From Methylococcus sp. Mc7 (GTDB taxonomy: Bacteria > Pseudomonadota > Gammaproteobacteria > Methylococcales > Methylococcaceae): DNA of 64,000 nucleotides. Below the pieces are notes generated by a model, which saw only the letters and a program-made list of their open reading frames with translations, was not told where the DNA came from and made no database searches. The stretch covers positions 1,240,001 through 1,304,000 of the forward strand of contig NZ_CP079095.1 of the NCBI RefSeq assembly GCF_019285515.1. Reading direction: 5' to 3'. Shown piece by piece: positions 1-8,457 of this stretch (its first letter is position 1; each line of letters opens with the position of its first letter). Position numbers and translations under genes: made by a program.

Positions 1-1
1 G

Positions 2-319
2 TTCATCAATTCTCTCGCCGGCTTCCGCGCCACCTGGCACCACGAAGAGGCTTTTCGCCAGGAGTGCTGGCTGGCCCTGGCCGGCGTGCCGCTCGGCCTG
101 TGGCTGGGCCAGACGGGGATCGAGCGGGCATTGCTGGTGGGCGTGCTGATCAACATCCTGATCGTCGAACTGCTCAACACCGCCGTCGAGGTGACGATCG
201 ACCGTATCGGCATCGAGCGGCACAACCTGTCCGGCCGGGCCAAGGACATCGGTTCCGCGGCGGTGCTGAGTTCGCTGATCCTGGCCGGCGCCGTGTGGCT
301 CCTCGTCTTGATTCGTTGA
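2..319 (+). CDS. dgkA: Diacylglycerol kinase, 3' part (5' end outside window)
   Basis: Integral-membrane diacylglycerol kinase that phosphorylates diacylglycerol in the inner membrane to recycle lipid. The reading frame is open from base 2 with no start in the window, so about the first 15 codons are missing. The visible 105 residues match the DgkA family: an amphipathic opening with GFRATWHHEEAFRQE, then three hydrophobic segments, the catalytic stretch IVELLNTAVE, and IDRIG followed by LSGRAKDIGSAAV, the family signature. Stop TGA at 317-319. A PfkB-type kinase follows on the same strand after 56 bases. Identification is firm; only the N-terminus is unseen. Confidence 0.93.
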   Translation, partial: FINSLAGFRATWHHEEAFRQECWLALAGVPLGLWLGQTGIERALLVGVLINILIVELLNTAVEVTIDRIGIERHNLSGRAKDIGSAAVLSSLILAGAVWLLVLIR

Positions 320-375
320 AACACTCTCGGCACACTAGGTTATTTAACTTACGACGACAGCAGGACGATACCGGC

Positions 376-1308
376 ATGAGCGCTCTCATCTGCGGCTCCA
401 TGGCCTATGACACCATCATGGTGTTTCAGGACCGTTTCAAACACCACATCCTGCCCGATCAGGTCCATATCCTGAACGTCTCCTTCCTGGTGCCGGAGCT
501 GCGCCGCGAATACGGCGGCTGTGCCGGCAACATCGCCTACAACCTCAAACTGCTGGGCCACGACCCGCTGCCGATGGCCACCGTCGGCAAGGATTTCGGA
601 CCGTATGCGCAATGGATGGGGTACTGCGGCATCCGGCGCGACTACATCCATACGGTCGAGGACAGCTACACCGCGCAGGCGTACATCACCACGGACATGG
701 ACGACAACCAGATCACCGCCTTTCATCCGGGAGCGATGTCCTTCTCCCATCTGAACGACGTGCCGGCCGACGCCGGCATTCGCCTCGGCATCGTGGCGCC
801 CGACGGCAAGGACGGCATGCTCCAGCATGCGCGCCAATTCGCCGATGCCCGCATCCCCTTCATCTTCGATCCGGGCCAGGGCATGCCCATGTTCGACGGC
901 GACGAGCTGCTCAAGTTCGTCGAACTGGCGAACTGGGTGACGCTGAACGACTACGAGGCGCGCCTGATGCAGGAGCGCACCGGTCTGAATCCGGCCCAGC
1001 TCGCCGAACGGGTCGATGCCGTGATCGTCACGCGGGGTGCCGGCGGATCGGTCATCCACGCCGCCGGTGCCTGCCATGAAATCCCCGCCGCGCGCCCCGG
1101 CGCCGTGCTCGATCCCACCGGCTGCGGCGATGCCTACCGGGCCGGGCTGATCTACGGCCTGCTCGAAGACCTGGACTGGGTGACCACGGGCCGCATCGCC
1201 TCGCTCATGGGCGCGATCAAGGTGGAAACCGCCGGCACCCAGAATCACAGCTTCTCGCTCGAGGCCTTCCGGGAACGCTTCCGCGAAAATTTCGACTACA
1301 CCTTCTGA
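376..1308 (+). CDS. PfkB-family carbohydrate/nucleoside kinase
   Basis: A 310-residue ribokinase/PfkB-family sugar or nucleoside kinase. The glycine-rich substrate-binding region (GGCAGNIAYNLKLLG) lies near residues 51-65. The family's C-terminal signature DPTGCGDAYRAGL starts near residue 246, with Asp252 as the expected catalytic base and GCGD replacing the common GAGD. The ATG at 376 is chosen because the protein then opens directly on the first strand (MSALICGSMAYD); the frame stays open upstream only as a shadow of dgkA. It is followed two bases later by mazG, so the two are probably co-transcribed. Adenosine kinase activity is plausible from similarity to the adenosine-kinase branch, but substrate cannot be settled from sequence alone. 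Confidence 0.85.
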   Translation: MSALICGSMAYDTIMVFQDRFKHHILPDQVHILNVSFLVPELRREYGGCAGNIAYNLKLLGHDPLPMATVGKDFGPYAQWMGYCGIRRDYIHTVEDSYTAQAYITTDMDDNQITAFHPGAMSFSHLNDVPADAGIRLGIVAPDGKDGMLQHARQFADARIPFIFDPGQGMPMFDGDELLKFVELANWVTLNDYEARLMQERTGLNPAQLAERVDAVIVTRGAGGSVIHAAGACHEIPAARPGAVLDPTGCGDAYRAGLIYGLLEDLDWVTTGRIASLMGAIKVETAGTQNHSFSLEAFRERFRENFDYTF

Positions 1309-1310
1309 CC

Positions 1311-2099
1311 GTGCAGCAAACCCGCCGCCTCATCGAGATCATGGCCCGCTTGCGGGACCCGGACACGGGCTGCCCGTGGGACCGCCGGCAGGACTTCGCC
1401 AGCCTGATCCCGTACACACTGGAAGAGGCCTACGAAGTCGCCGATGCCATCGAGAGAGGGGATTTCGCCGATCTGCGCGACGAGTTGGGCGATCTGCTGT
1501 TGCAGGTCGCGTTCCATTCGCGGATGGCGGAGGAGCAGGGGCTGTTCGATTTCGAAGCCGTCGCCGCCGCGATCGCCGACAAACTGGAGCGCCGCCATCC
1601 GCACGTCTTCGCCGGCATCGACTTCGACAGCGACGCGGAACGGCTGCGCTACTGGGAGACGTCCAAGCTCGAAGAAAAGTCGGAGAAAACCGGCCGGACC
1701 CCCGGCAGCGTTCTCGAAGGCGTCGCCGCCGCGCTGCCGGCCTTGATGGAAGCCCAGAAACTGCAGAAGCGCGCGGCCCGCCACGGCTTCGACTGGGATG
1801 CGCCCGAAGCGGTATTCGGCAAGGTCCGCGAAGAGTTGGACGAGCTGGAAGAAGCCGTGGCCTCCGGCGATACGGCGCATGTGCGGGAGGAAATGGGCGA
1901 TCTGTTGTTCGTGCTGGTCAACCTCGCCCGCCATCTGGACGTGGACGCCGAAACCGCGCTGCGCGAAGGCAACCGCAAGTTCCGCCGGCGTTTCCAATTC
2001 ATCGAGGAATGCGTGAACCGGACCGGCAAGCGGCTGGCCGACTGCACCCTGGCCGAACTCGATGCCTTCTGGGACGAGGCCAAGCGGGCCGGGCTCTGA
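1311..2099 (+). CDS. mazG: Nucleoside triphosphate pyrophosphohydrolase MazG
   Basis: A 262-residue house-cleaning enzyme that hydrolyses (d)NTPs to NMP and pyrophosphate. Two tandem MazG domains are visible. The N-terminal one has CPWD, LEEAYEVADAIE and DELGDLLLQVAFHSRM; the C-terminal one has ELDELEEAV and EEMGDLLFVLVNLARH. These supply the EExxE and ExxD metal-binding helices. Start is a GTG two bases after the upstream kinase stop; length is normal for the two-domain form (about 260). It is followed three bases later by nfi, another nucleic-acid quality-control gene, which suggests one short operon. Confidence 0.95.
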   Translation: MQQTRRLIEIMARLRDPDTGCPWDRRQDFASLIPYTLEEAYEVADAIERGDFADLRDELGDLLLQVAFHSRMAEEQGLFDFEAVAAAIADKLERRHPHVFAGIDFDSDAERLRYWETSKLEEKSEKTGRTPGSVLEGVAAALPALMEAQKLQKRAARHGFDWDAPEAVFGKVREELDELEEAVASGDTAHVREEMGDLLFVLVNLARHLDVDAETALREGNRKFRRRFQFIEECVNRTGKRLADCTLAELDAFWDEAKRAGL

Positions 2100-2102
2100 T
2101 TC

Positions 2103-2771
2103 ATGGGCTTGGCGCTCTGCCACGAGCACCGCTGGGACTTGAGCCCCAAGGAAGCGGCCAACCTGCAGGCCCAGCTCCGCCCGCTGGTGCTGGCCGAAGA
2201 CGCGCTTCCTGCCGAAATCCGCGCCGTGGCCGGCGTGGACGTGGGCTTCGAGGACCAGGGCAGAATCACCCGGGCCGCGGTCGCCGTGCTCGATTTTCCC
2301 GGCCTCCGCCTGATAGACCAAGCCATCGTTCGCCAGCCGACCCGTTTCCCCTACGTCCCCGGCCTGCTTTCATTCCGCGAACTTCCCGCCCTGCTCGTCG
2401 CTTTGGAGCGGTTGTCCATTCTCCCGGAACTCGTCCTGGTGGACGGCCACGGCTACGCGCACCCGCGGCGTTTCGGCATCGCCTGCCATCTCGGAGTGCT
2501 CACGGGAATTCCGACCATCGGCGTCGCCAAGACACGCCTCGTCGGAACACATGGAGAATTGGGGGAGGAGCGGGGAAATTGGGTGCCGCTGACCGACAAG
2601 GACGAAACCATCGGCGCGGTGGTGCGGACCCGCCGGGGCGTCCAGCCGGTGTACGTCTCGGTCGGTCATCGGCTGAGCCTGCCGGCCGCGGTGGACTGGG
2701 TGCTGCGCTGCGCCCCCAGGTATCGCCTGCCGGAAACCACCCGGCAGGCGCACCGTCTCGCTTCCGGCTGA
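2103..2771 (+). CDS. nfi: Endonuclease V (deoxyinosine 3' endonuclease)
   Basis: A 222-residue endonuclease V, which nicks DNA near deoxyinosine produced by adenine deamination. Family motifs in order: AGVDVGFED (catalytic Asp), [36 protein letters not shown] (DNA-binding/active-site loop) and [12 protein letters not shown] at 2103 lies three bases after mazG. Function pairs naturally with MazG: one removes abnormal nucleotides, the other repairs their incorporation or deamination. Length is usual for the family. Confidence 0.95.
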   Translation: MGLALCHEHRWDLSPKEAANLQAQLRPLVLAEDALPAEIRAVAGVDVGFEDQGRITRAAVAVLDFPGLRLIDQAIVRQPTRFPYVPGLLSFRELPALLVALERLSILPELVLVDGHGYAHPRRFGIACHLGVLTGIPTIGVAKTRLVGTHGELGEERGNWVPLTDKDETIGAVVRTRRGVQPVYVSVGHRLSLPAAVDWVLRCAPRYRLPETTRQAHRLASG

Positions 2772-2780
2772 AGCCGGGAG

Positions 2781-3002
2781 CTATTTCTTCAGCTCGCTGT
2801 CGCGGTAGTGGGGGTCGACCCAGCAGCGGGGCAGCTCCTCGCCGGAAGGGAACACCAGCTCCGACTTGTCGAACTTCTCCGGATCCTGCATTTCCTCCCC
2901 GTAATGCAAACGGCCTGGCACCATCTTGTGGATGGGATTGAACAAATCGCCGAGGCCGAGAATCTCGACCAGATGTCCGTTCTGTTTTTTCTTGAGAAAC
3001 AT
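2781..3002 (-). CDS. Small conserved protein of unknown function (73 aa)
   Basis: A 73-residue protein starting MFLKKKQNGHLVEILGL and containing FPSGEELPRCWVDPHY near its end. The ATG at 3002 is preceded by GGAGAAGACCC, a good ribosome binding site; longer upstream in-frame sequence is Arg-rich and looks non-coding. It is convergent with nfi and nine bases from it. The conserved-looking C-terminal half (GEE..DPE.F.KS.LVFPSGE.LPRCW) suggests a real, compact, probably cytoplasmic protein. I do not recognise a function; there is one Cys, no transmembrane segment and no signal peptide. Confidence 0.65.
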   Translation of the reverse strand: MFLKKKQNGHLVEILGLGDLFNPIHKMVPGRLHYGEEMQDPEKFDKSELVFPSGEELPRCWVDPHYRDSELKK

Positions 3003-3131
3003 GGGTCTTCTCCATCTATGGCTGAAACGGCAATCCGAAGGCGATTCGCATGTCGACGATCGATCCATCGGTCCCGCGCAAAGACTACTCCCACCGCGAA
3101 AACATTTTCAACATCGCGGTGCGCTTCGACA

Positions 3132-3935
3132 TCACCCCCGCGGCCTCAGCAGCATCGCATTGATCGCGAGGGTGACGCGCTGGGGCGCCATCCGCCCGCC
3201 AAACGCGAGAAGTTTCGCGAACGGCCCGGGAACACAGACCATCCGCCCCCGCTGCATCGCGCGATAGCCCGCCTTCGCCACCACCTCGGGCCGGCTGGTC
3301 AGGAAGGAGCGGTATAGCGGAGTCCTGGCGAAATCCCCCGCTTCCCGGAATCGGGTATCGACCGGACCGGGACACAAGGCGGTGACGCTGACCCCCGAAC
3401 CTCGCAGCTCGGCGCCGAGCCCTCTGGAAAAGGAAAGCACGAACGCCTTGGAGGCATAATACGCCGCCGCGCCGGGGCCGCCCGGCTGCAGGGCGGCGAG
3501 CGAGGCTACGTTCAGAATCCTGCCGGACCGGCGCATCAGCATGCCAGGCAGGAACAGCTTGGTGAGATGAACCACCGCGGACGTATTCAGCCGCATCATC
3601 GCCAGTTCGTCCTCCAACCGCGTGTCCCGGAAACCGCCCTGCACTCCGACTCCCGCGTTATTGACCAGATAGTCGACGACAATCCCCGCCGCGGCCACTG
3701 CGTCATGGACTGAGGCAGGCGCTCCCGGCTCGGACAGATCCGCCGCGATGGTCATCACGTCGATGCCGTGGCGGCTCCTGAGTTGCCCGGCGAGGGCGTC
3801 CAGACGGTCCCGGCTGCGCGCCACGAGAATCAGGCCGATGCCGTCGGCGGCAAACAGCCGGGCGAATTCCGCGCCGATACCGGAAGAGGCCCCGGTGACC
3901 AAAGCCGTTTTTTTGCCGTCGGTCGTCGCGTTCAT
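3132..3935 (-). CDS. Short-chain dehydrogenase/reductase (SDR)
   Basis: A 267-residue classical SDR oxidoreductase. The cofactor-binding TGASSGIG lies at residues 14-21, NNAGVG follows the fourth strand, the catalytic Ser sits in LNVASLAAL, and the active-site YxxxK is present in AAYYASKAF. CPGPVDTRF follows the active site as expected. The length (slightly above 250) and C-terminal RPEVVAKAGYRAM resemble SDRs annotated as acyl or keto reductases acting on lipid-like substrates, but the substrate is not determinable here. The gene stands alone; 147 bases without a recognisable feature separate it from rpiB. Confidence 0.9.
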   Translation of the reverse strand: MNATTDGKKTALVTGASSGIGAEFARLFAADGIGLILVARSRDRLDALAGQLRSRHGIDVMTIAADLSEPGAPASVHDAVAAAGIVVDYLVNNAGVGVQGGFRDTRLEDELAMMRLNTSAVVHLTKLFLPGMLMRRSGRILNVASLAALQPGGPGAAAYYASKAFVLSFSRGLGAELRGSGVSVTALCPGPVDTRFREAGDFARTPLYRSFLTSRPEVVAKAGYRAMQRGRMVCVPGPFAKLLAFGGRMAPQRVTLAINAMLLRPRG

Positions 3936-4082
3936 GGCGGTGTCTCCATTACGGTCTCACACCGCCCCTTTCAACATTCCGGGGAGGGCATAACACCAGG
4001 TAAATTTCGTAAAACCCGTGCGCGGCCGGCGCTACGGCCTGCCGCAAACCGATGCATGAGCGTTCCGCGGAGGCGGCGGGGT

Positions 4083-4511
4083 CTATTCGTCGATCGCCAC
4101 GATCCGGGGAATGTGCCGACCGCCCTCGAAGCCCGTCGAGAGAAAAGTCTCGACGATCTTCTTGGCCATGTCCAGACTCACGATGCGCTGGCCCATGGCG
4201 ATACAGTTGGCGTCGTTGTGCCAGCGGGTGAGATAGGCGGTTTCCTCGTTGAAGCAGTAGCCGCAGCGGCAGCCTTTGACCCGGTTGGCGACGATGGCCT
4301 CCCCGTTGCCGCTGCCGCCGAGGACGATGCCGCGCTCGACTTCGCCGCGGGCCACGGCCACGGCGCAGGGGCGTATCCAGGTGGGATAATCGGTGCGTTC
4401 GTCGCTGAAGCAGCCGTAGTCGACGACTTCATGACCGAGCGAAGTGAGCCAGGCGCGGAGCTGCTCCTTGTAATCGAAGCCGGCGTGGTCGGATGCGATG
4501 CCTATTTTCAT
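4083..4511 (-). CDS. rpiB: Ribose-5-phosphate isomerase B / RpiB-LacAB family isomerase
   Basis: A 142-residue sugar-phosphate isomerase of the RpiB/LacA/LacB family, interconverting aldose and ketose phosphates. It starts MKIGIASDHAGFDYKEQL, the family opening with the Asp-His pair near residues 8-9. GIVLGGSGNGEAIVANRVKG carries the phosphate-binding glycine loop; the usual catalytic Cys of the CGTG loop is Ser here (GGSGNG), as in the actinobacterial type. The peroxiredoxin gene lies upstream on the same strand 38 bases away. Nearby dhaK/dhaL and a Gfo/Idh oxidoreductase leave open a role in a small sugar-phosphate pathway rather than the pentose phosphate pathway proper. Confidence 0.88.
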   Translation of the reverse strand: MKIGIASDHAGFDYKEQLRAWLTSLGHEVVDYGCFSDERTDYPTWIRPCAVAVARGEVERGIVLGGSGNGEAIVANRVKGCRCGYCFNEETAYLTRWHNDANCIAMGQRIVSLDMAKKIVETFLSTGFEGGRHIPRIVAIDE

Positions 4512-4549
4512 GGGAATTCCTTACGTAGGGTTGCGGGTAGTCGGCCTGG

Positions 4550-5056
4550 TCACAGATGCGCCAGCACGGCCTCGGCATTCGAGACTTCGAACTTGCCGGA
4601 GGCTTCGACGCCGAGGTATTTGACCACGCCGTCGTCGACGATCATGGCGAAGCGGTGGCAGCGGACGCCCATGCCGTTGGGCGTGAGGTCGCGGTCCAAG
4701 CCGAGCTTTTTCGCATAATCGGCGCTGCCGTCGGCCATCATGCGCACCTTGCCGCCGGCCTTTTGCTCGCGGCCCCAGGCGGCCATCACGAAGGCGTCGT
4801 TCACGGCCATGCACCAGATTTCGTCCACGCCCTTGCCCCTGAGCTGGTCGTAATTCGCGACGAAACCGGGCAGGTGCTTGACCGAACAGGTGGGGGTGAA
4901 CGCACCGGGCACGCCGAAGATCACGAGCTTCTTGCCTTTGGCCTGTTCGCCGACATCGAGCGCCTTGGGATTCATCGGACAGGCGGTGGCCGGATCGAAC
5001 TCGATGCATTCGGTGAGGCTGCCCGCGGGCAGGCGGTCTCCTACTTGGATGGTCAT
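4550..5056 (-). CDS. Peroxiredoxin (Prx5-type, thiol peroxidase)
   Basis: A 168-residue peroxiredoxin of the AhpC/TSA redoxin superfamily, Prx5 type, which reduces hydroperoxides. The peroxidatic Cys57 lies in FGVPGAFTPTCS, the Prx5 hallmark. Cys26 and a later Cys in GVRCHRF could resolve, but assignment is inference. Start ATG at 5056 is favoured by the GGAGGATATTCC ribosome binding site just upstream; the in-frame ATG at 5110 would add a non-conserved leader. It is transcribed toward rpiB and divergently from the oxidoreductase gene at 5250. No glutaredoxin domain is fused. Confidence 0.93.
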   Translation of the reverse strand: MTIQVGDRLPAGSLTECIEFDPATACPMNPKALDVGEQAKGKKLVIFGVPGAFTPTCSVKHLPGFVANYDQLRGKGVDEIWCMAVNDAFVMAAWGREQKAGGKVRMMADGSADYAKKLGLDRDLTPNGMGVRCHRFAMIVDDGVVKYLGVEASGKFEVSNAEAVLAHL

Positions 5057-5249
5057 GGAATATCCTCCGGATACTTTGTTATAGGATTGGCGAAACGGAG
5101 AATGGCCCAAGCGATTGCGGAAGTCAAAAGGGAAAGTATCTTAACCCTATGATTTTCATGGTCTTGGTTCACGCACCCGCAGTACCGCGGCTGTGTTAGA
5201 GTCACGGCCTCAAAGTTTTTTCAAACAAGAACATATACAGGGGGAAGCC

Positions 5250-6266
5250 ATGGGAAATCCATCGAAACTGCGCTGGGGCATACTCGGCGCGGCGCGCGTC
5301 AACGAACGCCTGATGCCCGCCATCGTCGAAGCATCGAATTCCGAACTGGTAGGCATCGCCAGCCGGCGTCCCGGCGCCGCCGCGGAAACCTTGGCCAAAT
5401 ATGCCCCGCACGAGCAAGGAGTGCGCACCTACGACCAGCCCGACGCCCTGCTGGCCGATGGCCAGGTCCAGGCGGTCTATCTCCCCATGGCCAATCACGA
5501 GCACGCCGAATGGGCGGTGCGGGCGCTGCAAGCCGGCAAGCACGTCCTATGCGAGAAGCCCATGGCGCTTACGGCGGCGGACATCGAGGCGATCGAGGCG
5601 GCCGCCCGCGAACGCGGCCTCACGGTGATGGAGGGCTTCATGTACCGCTTCCATCCCCAGCATACACGGGTGCAGGAGATCGTCCGCTCCGGTTTGATCG
5701 GCGAGGTCCGCTATGCCCGCGCCAGCTATTCGTTCATGATGCGCCCGGCCCGGCGCTACCGCTTGGCGCAGGACGTCCGGCACGGGGGCGGCGCGATGTG
5801 GGACATCGGGCCCTATGCGGTGCATTCCCTGCGCTGGTGCTTCGAACAGGCCCCGGTCGCGGTGACGGCGATGGCGAAATACGTCGAGAGCGGCGCGGAC
5901 ATCGCCACCAGCGGATTGATCGATTTCGGCGCCGGCCGGCGCGGCCATTTCGACATCAGCTTCGAATGCGCCCGGCGCTCGGAATACGAGATCACCGGCA
6001 CCCTGGGCGGTGTGAAATGCCACACCGCGTGGCAAAATCCGGGCGACGTGCCGGTCATCTCGTGGTGGACCGAGGACGGTCGCCAGTGCGTCGAACAGTT
6101 GCCGGCGGCCAACCATTTCCGGCTGGAGATCGAGCATTTCGCCGACTGCGTCCTGAACGGCAAGCCGCCGCTGCTGTCGCTGGACGATGCCAAGATGAAT
6201 TGCCGGACCCTCGTGGCCGCGCTGGAATCCGCCGCCACCGGCCAAACCGTGAAATTGAACGACTGA
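5250..6266 (+). CDS. Gfo/Idh/MocA-family NAD(P)-dependent oxidoreductase
   Basis: A 338-residue oxidoreductase. It begins LRWGILGAARVNERLMPAI, a Rossmann dinucleotide-binding start. It has the family signature EKPMALTAAD near residue 96, where the Lys is catalytic, and EGFMYRFHPQH typical of the trans-1,2-dihydrobenzene-diol/glucose-fructose oxidoreductase branch. GGGAMWDIGPYAVHS is the C-terminal domain active-site motif. The ATG at 5250 has AGGGGGAAGCC upstream. It is followed 28 bases later by dhaK on the same strand, suggesting co-transcription. Substrate is unknown; a polyol or sugar is usual for this family. Confidence 0.9.
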   Translation: MGNPSKLRWGILGAARVNERLMPAIVEASNSELVGIASRRPGAAAETLAKYAPHEQGVRTYDQPDALLADGQVQAVYLPMANHEHAEWAVRALQAGKHVLCEKPMALTAADIEAIEAAARERGLTVMEGFMYRFHPQHTRVQEIVRSGLIGEVRYARASYSFMMRPARRYRLAQDVRHGGGAMWDIGPYAVHSLRWCFEQAPVAVTAMAKYVESGADIATSGLIDFGAGRRGHFDISFECARRSEYEITGTLGGVKCHTAWQNPGDVPVISWWTEDGRQCVEQLPAANHFRLEIEHFADCVLNGKPPLLSLDDAKMNCRTLVAALESAATGQTVKLND

Positions 6267-6294
6267 ATCTTTTATCGGCCCTCAAGGGAACGCC

Positions 6295-7284
6295 ATGAAA
6301 AAATTCATCAACACGGTCGAGGACTTTCTGGATGAAAGCCTGCGCGGCTTCGCCAAGGCCCACGCCGACATCGTCGATTTCAGCCCCGAGCCCCGCTTCG
6401 TGTCCCGCAAGGCGCCGGCCAAGCCGGGCAAGCTGGCGCTGGTCTCGGGAGGAGGATCGGGGCACGAACCCCTGCACACGGGCTTCGTCGGCCTCGGCAT
6501 GCTGGACGCCGCCTGCCCCGGCCAGGTGTTCACCTCGCCGACCCCGGACCAGATGCTGGCGGCGGCCCAGGCGGTGGACCACGGCGGCGGCGTCCTGTTC
6601 ATCGTCAAGAACTACGCCGGGGACGTGATGAACTTCGAAATCGCCGCCGAGATGCTCGACGTTCCCCACGACTCGCTGCTCGTGCACGACGACGTCTCCC
6701 TCCCCGAAAACCGGGGAATGGGCCGGCGCGGCATCGCCGGCACCACGGTGGTGGAAAAGATCGTCGGCGCGGCGGCGGAAGCGGGCTACGAGCTGGCCGC
6801 CTGCAAGGCGCTGGGGGAACGCGTGGTCCACGCCACCGCCTCCATGGGCGTCGCCCTGACCAGTTGCACCGTGCCGGCCCTGGGCAAGCCGATGTTCGAC
6901 CTCGGCGAGCGGGAAATGGAAATGGGGGTCGGCATCCACGGCGAGCGCGGGCGGGAGCGCATGGCGCTGGGCAGCGCCGGCGAGATCGTGGACTACATCG
7001 CCGCCGTCATCGACGAGGAACTGAAGCCGCAAGCCGGCCAGCCGGTGCTGCTGCACGTCAACGGCTTCGGCGGAACGCCGCTGATCGAACTGCACCTGAT
7101 CTACGAGCTGGCGCACCGCCACTGGAGCGGACGCGGCCTCGAAATCGCCCGTTCCCTCGTGGGCAATTTCACCACCTCGCTGGACATGGCCGGCTGCTCC
7201 CTCACCCTGACCCTGCTGGACGAGGAAATGCTGCGGCTGTGGGACGCGCCGGTGCACACGGCCGCATTGCGCTGGGGGTGCTAA
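6295..7284 (+). CDS. dhaK: Dihydroxyacetone kinase subunit DhaK
   Basis: A 329-residue DhaK, the dihydroxyacetone-binding subunit of the two-subunit kinase. The opening [19 protein letters not shown], the phosphate/glycine loop [11 protein letters not shown], the [11 protein letters not shown] segment, and GVGIHGERG with His215 as the residue that covalently binds dihydroxyacetone are all present. It lacks a fused DhaL domain, so it needs the separate DhaL. Unusually, dhaL lies immediately downstream but on the opposite strand, with only about 100 bases between the two stop codons. No dhaM (PTS) gene is in view, so the phosphate donor is unresolved. Confidence 0.95.
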   Translation: MKKFINTVEDFLDESLRGFAKAHADIVDFSPEPRFVSRKAPAKPGKLALVSGGGSGHEPLHTGFVGLGMLDAACPGQVFTSPTPDQMLAAAQAVDHGGGVLFIVKNYAGDVMNFEIAAEMLDVPHDSLLVHDDVSLPENRGMGRRGIAGTTVVEKIVGAAAEAGYELAACKALGERVVHATASMGVALTSCTVPALGKPMFDLGEREMEMGVGIHGERGRERMALGSAGEIVDYIAAVIDEELKPQAGQPVLLHVNGFGGTPLIELHLIYELAHRHWSGRGLEIARSLVGNFTTSLDMAGCSLTLTLLDEEMLRLWDAPVHTAALRWGC

Positions 7285-7358
7285 GGCGGCCGGGGGAATC
7301 AAGACGCGCATCTCGCACAGATACCGGAGGGCGGATGCCGATAGGCGATCCGCCAACT

Positions 7359-7386
7359 GGCGGAACCCGAAAAAGACGGTTCCGCC
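7359..7386. terminator. Bidirectional stem-loop between convergent dhaK and dhaL
   Basis: A perfect 9-bp stem GGCGGAACC / GGTTCCGCC with a 10-base A-rich loop sits directly against the dhaL stop codon and 75 bases past the dhaK stop. Being symmetric it could terminate both converging transcripts. There is no long T run, so a REP-like palindrome is an alternative reading. Confidence 0.5.
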
Positions 7387-8028
7387 CTACCGCGATTTTC
7401 CGGTCAGAACCTCGGCGATGGCCGAAATCATCAACTGGCTGCTGCGGGCGCCGGCATCGACGTGGCCGATGGCGCGCTCGCCCAGGAAAGAGGCGCGGCC
7501 CTTGGTGGCGATCATGTCGCGGGTGGATTCCATGCCCGCCTCGGCCGCGCGGATCACCTCGTCCGCCAGTTGCGCCAGAGGAACGGCATGCTCCGCCGCC
7601 GCCGATTTCAGCACGTCCGCCACCGGGATCAGCACGTCCAGCATGGTCTTCTCGCCCCGATCCGCCTTGCCCCGCGCCTTCATTGCCTCCACTCCCTGAG
7701 CGAAGGCCTCGGCCAGATTCGCCAGATTCATATCCCGATCCTTCAGCGCCCTGCCCATGGCGATGAACAACGTGCCGTACAGCGAGCCCGACGCCCCGCC
7801 CACCGACGACATCAGGGTCATCCCGATTTTCTGCAGAGCAGCCGGCCAGTCCAGCGCCGCCAGACTTTCCGCCTGCTTCGACAAAGCCTCCAGCCCACGC
7901 TGCAGGTTGACGACATGGTCGCCGTCCCCGATGGCCTGATCGAGCGCGCTCACCTCCTCGGCATGGGCTTGGATGGCGGAAAACGCGGCCTGGAGGAGAT
8001 TGGGGATGAACTCGGGAGTTGCAGGCAT
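7387..8028 (-). CDS. dhaL: Dihydroxyacetone kinase subunit DhaL
   Basis: A 213-residue DhaL, the nucleotide-binding subunit that delivers phosphate to DHA on DhaK. ADP/Mg-binding residues are in LDQAIGDGDHVVNLQRG (the D-x-D-x-x-D type cluster near residues 30-37). SSVGGASGSLYGTLF and DRGEKTMLDVLIP are the other conserved loops, and KGRASFLGERAIGHVDAGA is the C-terminal motif. Length is usual. It is convergent with dhaK, which breaks the typical dhaKL operon order, and ends 33 bases from the TumE-like gene that lies upstream of it on the same strand. Confidence 0.95.
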   Translation of the reverse strand: MPATPEFIPNLLQAAFSAIQAHAEEVSALDQAIGDGDHVVNLQRGLEALSKQAESLAALDWPAALQKIGMTLMSSVGGASGSLYGTLFIAMGRALKDRDMNLANLAEAFAQGVEAMKARGKADRGEKTMLDVLIPVADVLKSAAAEHAVPLAQLADEVIRAAEAGMESTRDMIATKGRASFLGERAIGHVDAGARSSQLMISAIAEVLTGKSR

Positions 8029-8060
8029 CGGCTTTCCTATGGAATCCGTGAAATCTCGCT

Positions 8061-8447
8061 TCAGGGCTGAACACCCAGGGCTTCGGCAATGACCGCTCGA
8101 ACATCCGGTCTTTGGGATGAAACCACGGTGCCGTCGATCAAGTGCTTGTGATACGGAAAATTTGGCAGACTGGGAAAATGCGGCGTGCTGTCATAACGGA
8201 AGCGCAGACGATTTCGTTCGTCCTGACAGTGATAGCGATAATCGAGATGGACGAAGGCACCATCGGCTACCACGACAGCTTCATGAATTTCCAGCAAATG
8301 TCCGTTCGCAATGCGGAGACGAATCCGCAGATTCATCCGCTCCGGCGTTAGGATTTCTTCGACATAACGCTCCACATGGACGTGCGCCGCTTGAACGATG
8401 ACCGTTTCGATGCCCTCCAGATAGGTTTTCAGAGCATCATGCAGCAT
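8061..8447 (-). CDS. tumE: TumE-family toxin (DUF6516-like)
   Basis: A 128-residue protein resembling the TumE toxin family of type II toxin-antitoxin pairs. The characteristic stretch HLDYRYHCQ...RFRYD..PHF..LPNFPYHKHL..G.V is present in the second half; family assignment is by recognition of this pattern. In the pre-insertion sequence its ATG overlapped the end of the tumA antitoxin gene by 11 bases. An IS1380-family element now sits 10 bases upstream of its start (8458-10147) and separates it from the antitoxin and from their shared promoter. Expression may now depend on the IS or be lost. Upstream ribosome signals come from old tumA sequence. Confidence 0.72.
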   Translation of the reverse strand: MLHDALKTYLEGIETVIVQAAHVHVERYVEEILTPERMNLRIRLRIANGHLLEIHEAVVVADGAFVHLDYRYHCQDERNRLRFRYDSTPHFPSLPNFPYHKHLIDGTVVSSQRPDVRAVIAEALGVQP

Positions 8448-8457
8448 GCTTCAGTTT

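Noticed and set aside
349-1248. Long minus-strand open frame opposite the PfkB kinase
   Set aside because: High GC gives long antisense frames; sequence is His/Gly/Arg rich with no family motif, whereas the plus-strand frame has clear kinase signatures.
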